From positions 127,462,620-127,526,619 of the forward strand of contig BTPG01000005.1 of NCBI GenBank assembly GCA_036245525.1: DNA of 64,000 bases, given 5' to 3'. Of this stretch, positions 24,301-36,534 are shown in pieces; position 1 is the first letter of the stretch, and each line of letters opens with the position of its first letter. Source of the stretch: Semisulcospira habei. Taxonomy: Eukaryota > Mollusca > Gastropoda > Semisulcospiridae. A program made the position numbers and the translations under genes. The notes beneath the pieces were generated by a model. It did not search any database. It saw nothing but the letters and a program-made list of their open reading frames with translations, and had not been told where the DNA came from.

Positions 24301-27300
24301 TCTCCTACAACTGGTACATAGTCGTTAGACGACGCCTCCAAACGGTTGGAAATGCATCCATGGGGGTTAAGAGGGTTAAAGAAATGCTTATGGCGCCGCA
24401 GGTCTGGGAGATGGAGCTTTAGACAAAGTACTGCCGCTAAGCGCTGTTTTATGTGCAACGTTCTTACACATTAGAGTTAACTTCAAGTGAACGCCGTCCC
24501 ACATTTCAGCCGTGCAAATTCTTGGTCAGCTGAAATATTCAATGAGTAAACCTACAGATTCAGTGTCCTGATTTCTTAACTCATTCTACCCCAGACACAC
24601 CACAACAAGATAAGGATCGACCATGATAGTTCAAGGGTGATGCCAGAATAGCTTGGCGCCTATGGGCGCCAAGCTATTCTGGCACCACCCTTGAACTGTC
24701 ATGGTCGATCTGTGTCCTGCCCTGCAATACAGTCTTCAGAGAACAACGGCAACATTTGGGGATTTCGGTGTTGGGGTAGAATGAGTTAAAGCTGCAGAAG
24801 TGTCGTTACCGCCATTTCGTGCATCAAAGAACTCTACCACGTAGCTCATGAGAAGAAGCTCGGAAAAGTCTTTTATTTTACGACATTCAAACTTCATAAT
24901 AAAGCAGCATTTGTGTAACATTGTCATACCATACCAAAGCATATGAAAAATAAAACATTATAAAGGATATAATTATAATGAACTATTCACCTTTATGTGA
25001 TGTGCATTGCCGCTTTAAGAGATATGAATTCGTGAAATTTTCAATTTTGTCAAAATGAAGCGCGGAGCATTATCATCATGATGTCATAATAAACTAGATA
25101 CATGTGACAATAACAAAATCAAAAAGTGTTTCAAGGACTCGACAATAACAACAATTGTCTCCTGTGAATCATGAAACGCAAAAATATGAAAATCACGTTT
25201 TGCAAATTAAACCCTGCGATGGTAAAAAAGAAAAAAGAAAAAGAAAAGAAAAGAAAAGAAAAAAATGTTTAATAATAATACTGATCTTTGCTGCCGATGG
25301 AAACATTTTATAATTTGTCCAATTACAACAGATATGATCAGGGTTGAAGATCCAGGAGACTAGGAAGGCCATGTCACCTTCGGGTCTCAAAATCAATCGC
25401 TATTAGATTTGTGTGCTGGCCTGTGATTTTGGACCTTACGGCTGGAAGACCAGACCAGCACACATTTCTGTTTTGATCATTTAACAGTGCAAAGTTGAAT
25501 AGTATGACATTTGTAACGAAACAAACAAAGAAACAAACAATGAAACGAACGAACGAACGAATGGAAGGACGGACGGACGGACGAATCAACCAACCAACCA
25601 ACCAACCAACCAACCAACAAACAAACAAATGAAAGCACAAACAAACAAACAAACAAACAAACAAACAATTCCATTAACCCCTTCACTGCCGAGAACAAAG
25701 CGAGCACGACCCAACGGCAAGAGACATACATCCTCATGGGCCCCCACAGTTGAGGGGCCCATGCAGATTTATGTCTCTTGTTTAAACCACCTCGTATCCA
25801 TTTTTCTTTGACGGTAGAGGATCTTTGATGTTTAAATTAACAATAGTTTCGAAAACACAATCTGCAGTATTCTGGCAGCTAAGGGGTAAAAAAATCATCG
25901 GTTGGTCGCTACGCTAATGTAGATGTAGGGGAGGAGCCCCGATTATGAAACAGTGCCTATTATGAAACATCCTGCTACCGTCGAAACGGAATAACTTTTC
26001 CAAATTCTGTCTGTGCAGTAATATAGAGCTACTTATTTCGAATCTTATTTCCGGTAAAAGAATGTCTGGCGTGATGAAAACGAAAACACGCCGAGAAAAT
26101 GTTATTTTTGACCCTTCTGCTTCTTATTTTCCGCCATTTTGAAAGAGCTACATCAGCATTCATTTTTGTGATTTAAAAAAAACCCCACTCTTGTCATGAA
26201 GAGCAGTCTTCGGAGATCAGATAACCGGCGGCATTCGTTTGGTTCTCTTTTTGTTGTTCTGGAGGCACACATTTTCCTGGAGAGGTATCTTGTTCTTATT
26301 ATGAAACGCAAAGAGCACCTAATATGAAACGTGTTTCATATTTAGAACAGCGTTTTATATAAGGAGCAGTGTTTGTCTAGCGTACATATCGGAAACCATT
26401 CAGCCAGTTTGTTTCAAATTTCAGATATTGATACTTTTTCTCAATACAAAGTATCAGACACCAGGACCATGACTGTCACTTTCATCAAGGTCAAGGTCAC
26501 AACGGCTACATTTACTATGTATGCCATTTTCCGGGCAATGTTGTGGTAAACGCCGAAACTATTTGATCCAAATGGCAAATTGTGATATTTTGTGAAGATA
26601 CAGAGTGTTGCACACCAGAATCTTTTCACTGCCTTAAAAGGCAAAGGTCACAGCGGCCATATTAGTTTTGTGCAGATTTGTGTGCTAGGCTATATCTCAA
26701 AAGCCATTGGGCCTATACAATCCAAATTTTAGATAATAGTATTTTACCACATCACACATTGCCATCACTCTTAACTGCGCCACTACCTCAAGGTCAAGGT
26801 CATATTTGCCATATTTGTTTTGCAGATTATTGAGTAGAGAATACCTCTGAAACCGCTGTACTGATTTGCTCTGATTTTTAAAAAAAAGAAATGATGCCTT
26901 ATCCTCATATGTGATGTCTTTAACAGAATGAATTCACGATATGTAAAATGAAGGCCCCAGAGGTCATATTTGTGTGAGCCTTTGTGCAGGCAATATCTCT
27001 GAAACCACAAGCCCGATTGTTTTCCAAATTTTGCTTGATGATATCACAGCCGATAAACTCTCAATGGGTCCATCTGCAAGACACATAGATCCTCATGAGC
27101 CCCGCGGGTGCGGTGGCTCATGGCGATTTTGGCTCTTGCTGACACAACTGACATAAATGATATTTATTTGACGGTTGGTGTTTTTTTTGGACTGAATTAC
27201 GAAAGATTTGCATCCAGTGGTAGCGAAGAGAATAAGACAGATATGTCAAAAACCAAGTTTATGTCGCAAAATTAATGAAATGATCACAAATTTTTATGCT

Positions 27301-28629
27301 TAATATCCATACTTTGTTAAGAAAACTGGCAACAAAAATATTTAAACAAAGGAGTATGACATAAGCAACTGTTATGATCATTTCGCGTTTCTTTGTGTAC
27401 TGGTAAAATGCGGGTAGGGCAGCAGATTTAGCCACTGTGGCCCCTAAATGCATCACAGCATCATAAAATCAGGTTGGGAGTAACTGTGGTACTCCATCCT
27501 AACCAATAAAACCTAAAAAGGATCTATCAGTTGTAAACAAAATTTCTGAGGGCATCGGAAACAACGTACGTTTCCTAATTCGGAAATTTTAAATGGGAAA
27601 ACGCTATCATTCACCACAAACGTACCGTAAAGGATGCCGACTTTCCTTATTTTCTTGCACTTTATGCTCACATTATTGAAACTTAATAGGTAAAGAGATG
27701 TCAAAATGAAATAGAATAAATTTAGTAATTTTTTCTCTAAATAATTTTGTGTATTTTAATAACTTGGGGGTAGGGATACAAAATCAACCACTGTTGTACC
27801 CACAGTAATCACAGCATCACCTAGTCAAGATTATAATAATTGTGACATGCTTTTGTAATGATGTATGATTGAAAATGGACTGCCAGTGCTATCGAAATAT
27901 TTGAAGGCATCTGACACATTATTTTTGTCTTTTTTTCGCGATTTCTCGGAAATAGCCGTTTACTGTGAGCCAGAGATTCAATTTTTTTTTCATTCTCTTT
28001 TTTTTGTTGCAGAGGACGCAGAAGGTGTGCCTTAACAAAACATTTCCTGATTTGGGCTTCTGGAATTAATTTAATAGAGGAAAATGTTTCTCAACCTCAT
28101 TTTAGCATCTGCGAAGAGCGTGAATGGTTGATTGATTGATTGTACATCATTGTTTAACGTTCCGACAGCAACAAGGCTTTCTCAGGACGTGCCTGCACTG
28201 CTTGTGAAAAAAACAAAACTAAACAGAACATTGAATGTATGTCGCCAGCCGGTCAAATACATTAAATAAACCTAACACATGGGGCCTAAATAAAGCTGCA
28301 ACCATTTAGCAACACACATCCAATATCAAGAGCTACAGGCAGTGCAGACAGTAGGGAGAGTTTTAAAAAGGCAAATACAGGTGAATGGACAAAGGGCAGA
28401 CAGAATAGAGAGGAAACCCACCCTGTGGGGCTGACCAGGGTGACCCTGGGAAATAAAAAGTAGTTAACCCCACCCAAGTTCCCCAGGGCAGACCCGGGTG
28501 GGGGAGCGTGAATGGGGTACCCTTGCGCCATCGGCTATATCTCTAGTGTGTTCTTAAGTATTTTCGGGGAACATGGCTTACACATCTCAGGACATACTAA
28601 GGTACACTTTGAAATCCATCTTATTGAGT

Positions 28630-28689
<60 letters not shown>

Positions 28690-31313
28690 GGGGGGGGGGG
28701 TGCACGATAGACCGTGCTAGCTTATGCACTACTGGTTTCGGATCGATTCTACCTTTCTTTGGACGGTTGCGCGAGACGTTTTTGCTTAAGAGAGCTTCTT
28801 CGACGAAGCTGTCGACCTTCTCCTGGACCCCCCTCCTCTCCTGATCTTGCATCCCATTTAAACTCCTCCCTTCGAAAACTTCTAGACACCCATGCACCTG
28901 TCACCACCTGCTCCATACCCAACCGACCCCCTCCCCCTGGCTCACTGACGACATAGCTGAGGCCAAGCGCGAGCGCCGACAAGCGGAACACCGCTGGCGC
29001 TCATTTGACCTCACCGTTCACAGACAGATCTTCCAAACAACTAGATCCAAAGTCTGCAGAATGATCTCCGACTCCAAACGTAAACACCTTCAAAACAAAA
29101 TCCTGGAATCCACTTCTTCCAAAACCCTCTACGCTACCATAAACACACTCCTAGGCATTTCTAAAGACTCGCCTCTCCCCAACACACACAGCAAAGAAGA
29201 ACTCCCGTCCGTTTTTTCCACCTATTTTTCCGACAAAATCCAAACTCTGCGCAACACACTCGACACTCTGCCTTCTCCGCCTTGCCCTCCCGACACCCCC
29301 TTTTCCGGCACCCCCCTCTCGTCCTTCCGGCCCGTCTCTCAGGACGAAGTCCTCAAGACCATAAAGTCCATGAATCTCAAAACCTGCGAACTAGACCCTC
29401 TCCCAGCTTCTCTCTACCGGGACGGCCTTCCAAAACTTCTGTCATTCATTACCGACATCATCAACACATCTCTAGAGAACGGCTCCGTCCCTGATATCTT
29501 CAAGTCCGCCATCGTCCGTCCTCTCCTCAAAAAACACAACCTCGACCCAAACGAACTCAAAAACTATTGCCCAGTCTCCAAACTCTCTTTCCTGTCCAAG
29601 CTTCTTGAGAAGGTCGTTCTCAACCAGCTCAACCTCCACCTCGCCGACAACAACCTCCTCAGTCCCTTCCAGTCTGCCTATCGCAAACATCACAGCACTG
29701 AAACAGCCCTTCTACATATCTTAAACGACCTGCTTCTCTCCACCGACTCGGGCAACATCTCCCTTCTTACGCTACTCGACCTCTCTGCCGCCTTCGACAC
29801 TATAGACCACTCTATCCTCCTCCACCGCCTTCACCACTCCTTTGGCATCACTGACTCTGCTCACTCCTGGTTTCTCTCCTACCTCTCCGACAGATAGCAG
29901 TCCGTCACCATCGACGGCGTCTCCTCCAACCCATTCACGCTCTCCTGCGGAGTTCCACAGGGGTCCGTCCTGGGCCCGGTCCTTTTCACACTCTACACCT
30001 CTCCCCTGTCCAACATCATCCAGTCTCACCACATACACCACCACCTCTACGCTGATGACTCACAACTACTAGACAAAGACAAACTCGACAACACTCAGTC
30101 ACTACTGACTCGCACGGCTGACTGCTACGAAGACGTGAAAAACTGGATGACAGCAAACAAGCTTAAACTGAATGACGACAAAACGGAAGCCATGCTGGTA
30201 GGCACTTGCCAGAAACTTTCACAGCTCCCTCCCTCCACCTTCAACTCGACAGCACCCCCATCTCCCTCTCTGACTCGGCCAAAAACCTCGGCGTTATCCT
30301 CGATTCCTCTCTTTCCATGACCAGCTTCGTCTACGCCACAGCCCAGACATGCTACTTCCACCTCCGCCGCATCAGTCAGATCAGAAAATACATCACTACC
30401 GAAGCTGCCACCAAACTTGCTGTCTCTCTCATATTATCTCACATCGACTACTGCAACTCTCTCCTCTCCGGCCTACCTCACTCCACCACTTTCACTCTCC
30501 AGTGCGTCCAGAACATTGCTGCCCGCCTCGTCCTCAGAAAGAAAAATCCGACCACATCACTCCCCTGCTCAAACTCCTTCACTGGTTTCCCATCCCCCAA
30601 CGCATCCAGTACAAGATTCTGTCTCTCTGCTACAAATCCCTGAACAACTGCGCTCCCGCCTATCTCTCAAACTTACTTCACCCTTACACTCATCCCTGCT
30701 CCCTCTACTCCGCCTCCGACCCTCTCCGCCTCCACATCCCCCGCACCAAACTCAGCACTTTCGGCCCCCGCTCTTTCTCAGCATACGGTCCATCCACCTG
30801 GAACACTCTCCCACTCTCTCTCCGTCAGAAACACTCTCTCTCCTCCTTAGAGTCCGCCCTCAAAACTCACCTCTTTCAACAGTTCTAGCACTATACCACC
30901 ACACTCCCCACCCTAAGCAGACTGTCGTAATGTATTTCACTATTTGTGGTACGTGAGTCGTTGTCTAAAGCGTGCGCATGCGTGCGCGAGTTGTGAGTGC
31001 GCGCTTAGAGTTATAATTATTATAAGATAAGCGCATTATAAATACCGTAATTATGCTTGTTATTATTAAGTGTTTCATACATGGGTCTTCTCCCCAGAAG
31101 AGTTTAGTTTAGTTTAGTTTTGTTTTATATTATTTTATTTTATTTTATTTATCTAATTCATCCCGACACAAGTATTTCCCAACATGGAGGCGTCATCTAA
31201 CGACTATGCACAACTTGCAGGAGATGGATCGACAGGCGCCAAGCTCATCTGGCACTACCCTTGAATTATCATGGTCGACCCATCTTCTGCTGTAGTGCGC
31301 CAGGGCTGAATGG

Positions 31314-31367
<54 letters not shown>

Positions 31368-34300
31368 TTTTAGCGTGGTAGCCCACGGTCAGTAACTGTG
31401 AGCATCGAAGAAGAGGAAGAAGGAGAACAATGGGGGACAGCGACAATGCGACTGAGACTGCACAAAGGGGGACATACCGGAAGTGCTGTGAACATGGCGG
31501 CCACCCAGATGATAATGATCATGTTGCGCGCCCTGCTGAGCGTGGACTTGAACCTGAGGGGATAGCAGATGGCGTACCAGCGCTCGATGGCGATAGCGCT
31601 TAGGGTCAGCACGGACACGCACACAGAGGCGTTCTGCAAAACGAAACATCGTCGTGGAAATAACATAGCGTTAACTCATTCGAGTCGTGCCGCATACGCA
31701 TACGCGGCATAAATGCAGCACGTCTCCAAGGCGTTAACTGGTTCAGGGCGCCCCGCATCAGTAGCTGCGGAAGTGTCGTATAGCGTTGCCGGCGGCAACG
31801 CTTTACGTCACTTCTGCAGCTATTGATGCGGGGATCCTTGAATAAGTTAAGCACATGCGCTGCAGAGCAAGAACGAGGCAACTGCTGATAAAATACAGCA
31901 GACCCTGTTTTTATGCGACCATCTTTATAAGAAATCACCTATCATTAACTCATTCGCGGCCAGCCACATCCGGATGCGCGGCTTGCCGCGAATGAGTTAA
32001 AACCATCATTTAGCTGGCGCATCCGGATGCGGCTGGCCGCGAATGAGTTAAAGACCATCATTTAGCTGGCTGTAGCCACCTGAGTGATGGTCTTTTATGA
32101 CTGGCGACACTTTTTGCCTTTCAAAACTTTTTCTCCGTGGAGCATCTGTTTTTTAAGACCACCTTTCTTGCAGAACAGATTCTACTGCACAGTACAATAG
32201 ACACCAAAGGGCAACACTCTGGACACGGATGTAACGACTGCAGCAAAATCGCTAGCCCACGCCTGTGACAATGCTCAAAACAAACTATATACATGACACT
32301 CCACAGAAGGATACATCGAACTCTCGAAATAAAGGATCAAAGAATGAAAAGAAAAGACAATAAATAGAAGAAAAAGTGATTTAAAAAACACACACGCTTG
32401 TGTGCAGCGATTGATAATAATAATAATAATAGTAATAATAATAATAATACTATAAAGAGGATTTATAAGGCGTCTATACATGATAAAATGTTCTTCATAT
32501 TCTGAAATAATTTCTGCATTTTAACGGCGACGTAAATGAATTAGTTTCATGGAAACTCATTCACATTAAGTGAAACGCTCAACGCTCGCCCGAAACGTTG
32601 CGTGTTGGACCCCAGAATTTGTTTACATCCTATTCAGTTCCCTAAGCTCTGAATCGGCCTCGTGGTGGACAAAAGACGTTAACACAAACGTTTAATGGTT
32701 AATTTATTTTATATACTTTGATCAGTTTTTAATACTTAGTGCATCCCAGCAATGTTTCTCATTGAAAAGTTTAGGAGCTGGAGCGCCAGTGACAGCTAAA
32801 AGGTAGTGCTTAATTAGCTTGGCGACAGGAAAGGCGCCAAACTAATCAAGCACTACCCTTTAGCTAACAGACGCGAAAGGTCAATCACTCTATCCACATT
32901 GACATGAATTAAATTACAGCACTGGCATGGTTCAAACGCTGAAACAAAAAAATCTCGCTCATGCCGATTGGAAATTTGTTGCGTGCTTTGCTCCACTTTT
33001 AAAAATGAGAATAACAATTGTGAGAACCCTGTTCAGCTCAATTTTCCGACGGGCGAAATCAAACACGATACATTTTATGACGTCTGCCTGTTTCAAATTG
33101 CACAGCGATCTACAAGATCCAAAGGTCCTCCGAACTATTTTTGCCCAGTCAAAAGTTCATTCGCAATTGCTCGACGAGTGAGAAGAGGACGCGCGGGTAG
33201 AAAATGAACGCGTGCGTGACCTGGGGGTGGGGGTGGGGGGGGGGGGGGGGTGGGGGTGGGGGTGGGGGGAGGTGGCGGGGGGTGGGGGTGGGGGGTGGGG
33301 GGTGAATATTATGAGGGTGATTAACAAATAACATTTGATTTGATTTTTTTTTTGCGTTGTAATATCCCCTGAACATTTCATTCTGCAATTTGTAAAGCAG
33401 CCCTTTCAGGCATACAGCTGTGCAAGGTCTTGATCCCTCTGTGAAACATGGGCAAAGTACCTTATTTGGTTTGTTCTTTAACTTATTCAAGAACCTCGCA
33501 TCAACAGCTGCGGAAGTGTCGTATAGCGTTGCCGCCGACGGCAACGCGATACGACACTTGCGCAGCTGTTTATGCGGGGCGCCTCGGATGAAATAAAAGC
33601 AACACTGTGTGGCAGCTTTGCGAACTTTTGGAAACCGCATGCCTACCGCTTACGGCCAAAACTTGAAGACCGGTACGCTCGTAACACAGGCATTTGGGTT
33701 TTAGATGTAAGAGGAGTCATATCCTACATGCCTGTGCCGCGGCCACCCCCCAACATCTTACCGGCTGCCATGACCAGCCAGCACCCCAGCCTACGGGCAC
33801 TGAAAAGGTCCTCCGGCGGGGCGACGTCAACCTAAGCTGGCGCGCGCACGGCCGTGCGCGAGCCAGCTAAGGCTAGCATCGGCCCGAAGACCTTTTGCTC
33901 GCTGAGACCAACCTGCACGGACGACTCCGCAACACTCAAGATATTTACAGTGTGGCAAGAGGGTCCGTTTATTTGCGCTAGACGTGTGTGTGTGTTTTTG
34001 GTTCCATAAAATTGCCATCGAGTTCTCTGTCTTTATTTTCTTCCTGACGGTTTTTTTATTATATTTTTTATTTTTAACTTTCCTTAAATTTCACACGTGC
34101 ATGTTCGTAATAGTTTCCTCACGGGGTGTGTATACGATGTGCTCTACATTGACTGCGCAGGTATAAGACAGTCATTTGCATGCGTAGCCGGCTCATATAC
34201 ATGAACATCCCATGTCTTAATCCTTTGCGTGTCGGTAGCGGTTTTGTCGCGATGATTCCTACACGCAAAAGGTTAAAATATGGTACGTGCGTGTGCAAGC

Positions 34301-36502
34301 TTGTGAAACGTCTTATTGCCTTATTTTGTTCACACTTCATCGCAATGGAAGTCGATTTCTCTTACAACTTCATCGATGTACCCCAAAAGTTGTTCTGTGT
34401 TTTTCACGCGAATGTGCGTCAATGTGCAGTGGTTTCAGCCTCGAAATCCGCCTCCACTGGCAATCAAGTGTTAAGAGGTTAGACTCTATAAAACATTCTT
34501 CTTCTTCTTATTGTTGTTAATAATAATATGCAATAACAAGGCTTGATTTGCCGCCAACATCTTGATCCGAATTCACGGATTATCAATGGTTTTGGGCACA
34601 GAATATCTACTTTGTGTGTGGAATTTAGTCCACAACGAAAAGGGAAATTCCACACCTGATACTGCGTACGCCTCATACTCCACTTTCGGTGCACGCGGGT
34701 TGCCTACCGCACTTCCGAGGTAGAAAAACCATTCTTCCAGGATTTCCATTATTGAGAAATGCGAGATTTTCGCTCCTATACAATGTCAATCTCGCTTTTC
34801 TTAAAATAATGGGCAACGACAGCGGCTCGTGAGGGTGTATGTCTCTTAACCCATATCATTCTAATACACGCATTGCCTGAAATAAATTTGACTGATAGTT
34901 CAAGGGTGGTGCCAGAATAGTTTGGCGCCTGAGGCGCCAAGCTATTCTGGCTCCACGCTTGAACGAAAACAGTTGATCTATCTCCTAATCTGTAACCTTC
35001 AAAGGACAATAAGCGAAATTTACATAATCAGCCTCAGGAAGTAATGGGTTAATGGACGCGTACTCATTTTGGTCCAACGCATTGTGGACTTTATAAGTTG
35101 TTCAGCTTTAGTGTATGTAGCCGTGTCGAAGATTATTTTTCATTGGGGATGGGATGGAGATGGGAGTGGGGACGCTGGAGGGGGTGGGGGGTGGGGGGCA
35201 GAGTGCATGATTTCTAACTTTTCAGCCTTCAAAAAAATCAATTAACGGAGGGATGTGGGAAGAGGCCGGGGTGGGGCGTGGGGTGGGGTGGAAGGGTGGG
35301 GGAGCGAAACCAAGCGGCAGTCCAACCTCAGTAAAAGAAGTACCCAACGGAGAAAGAAACACGCTTAGAAAAGACAGTTACAACACAATTTATTAATATT
35401 TCGGGTAAATACTCTTTTTCAAAATAGACAAATAGAAATGTGGCAACATTCCTTCTGCGATAAATGAGGATAAGTAGCGACTGATCTCTCTATTTGTTTG
35501 CTTGTTTATTTGAAAAAAAGGGTATTTACCCAAAATATTAATAAATTGTTGTAACTGTCTTTTCTAAGCGTGTTTCTTTCTCCGTTGGGTACTTCTTTGC
35601 ATTTTACACGCTTGGCAGTCACCTTTTTGGTCTGGATTGCAACCTCAGGAGAATCAGGCATAATATCAAAATCTCTTTTTCCCCCCTCTCCATGCAATAA
35701 ATACAAAAAATACAATCTTATGATTTTTTTCTTAAAAGAAAAATCAGCGAAAAATACATTTTTCTTCTGATATTATTGGGAGGAAGTGGGGAGGGGGGGT
35801 GGGGGGGGAGGCTGAAGGGGGGTGGGGAGGCAAGGGATACTCTGGCGCCCACTACATTTTCATTGGGCGGGGTGGGGTAGGGGTGGGGATGTGGGGGGGG
35901 GGAAGAGGAGGGGGGGAGAGGGGGGGGAGAGGGTGTGTGTGTGTCCTACACAATAATAATAATACTAAATAATACTGTTATTATATAGGCGCTTTTTCTC
36001 AATTTTGGGGAAATCGACTCAAAGCGCCGCGCCTGAAACCCTCACACACTCACGAAACAGACACGGATTTTACGCCATTTAAGACAAACACAGTACAAGA
36101 CAAACGAAGGGCCAGTCAGCTACTGAAGTTACAGAGATTTTTGATCGCTTGTATTTGAAATTTGTAAAGTGGCCTGAGACCGGTACCAAAGTGTGGGGGG
36201 TGGGTGGGGGGTGGAAGAACCGGAGTACCCGGAGAAAGAACCCCCTGTGTAGTAGGAACTGATTGAAAAATAACAATAATAAAGGGAAACTCTTCGTGCC
36301 GCGTGATGACAGTTTTATGAACTTTTCACCAGACCTCATCACGCTCCTGTCAGTTTTACCCTGATATCCTGCCATACACAAGAAGCCACACAAGAAGCAT
36401 GGAAACAGATAAAATCTTAGAACTATCAAACAAACAAACAAAACAACAACAACAACAACAACAACAAAAGAAATTTAAGGAAAAAAAGAAAAAAAAAAAA
36501 AG

Positions 36503-36534
<32 letters not shown>

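Larger units (their letters stand above)
28750..31075 (+). mobile_element. L2/CR1-like LINE, 5'-truncated and broken
   Basis: Covers the EN-RT linker to the 3' end. The endonuclease is missing. The 3' end has ATAAGCGCATTATAAATACC, then ATTATTA, as in the 63.7-kb fragment. Lies antisense in receptor intron 3. C-rich codon use differs from the AT-rich intron. Confidence 0.85.
23488..31477 (-). other. GPCR intron 3 (contents)
   Basis: 8 kb with L3, A4, A5, L4, F3, C7, C8, diverged tandem repeats at 26400-27060, retroposon T1 and an antisense L2/CR1-like LINE. 24800-25400 is AT-rich with AAAAG runs and 25890-26400 is unique AT-rich sequence. 27190-27850 contains two diverged copies of a roughly 70-bp phrase (27408 and 27770; GGGTAGGG...ATCACAGCATCA). 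Confidence 0.7.

Noticed and set aside
25374..25737. Phe/Val/Cys-rich membrane-like ORFs
   Set aside because: Produced by the CAAA/CGAA/CCAA tetranucleotide tract read on the minus strand.
29061..30956. Host gene in intron 3
   Set aside because: The long plus-strand ORFs are RT blocks of a broken LINE, not host exons.
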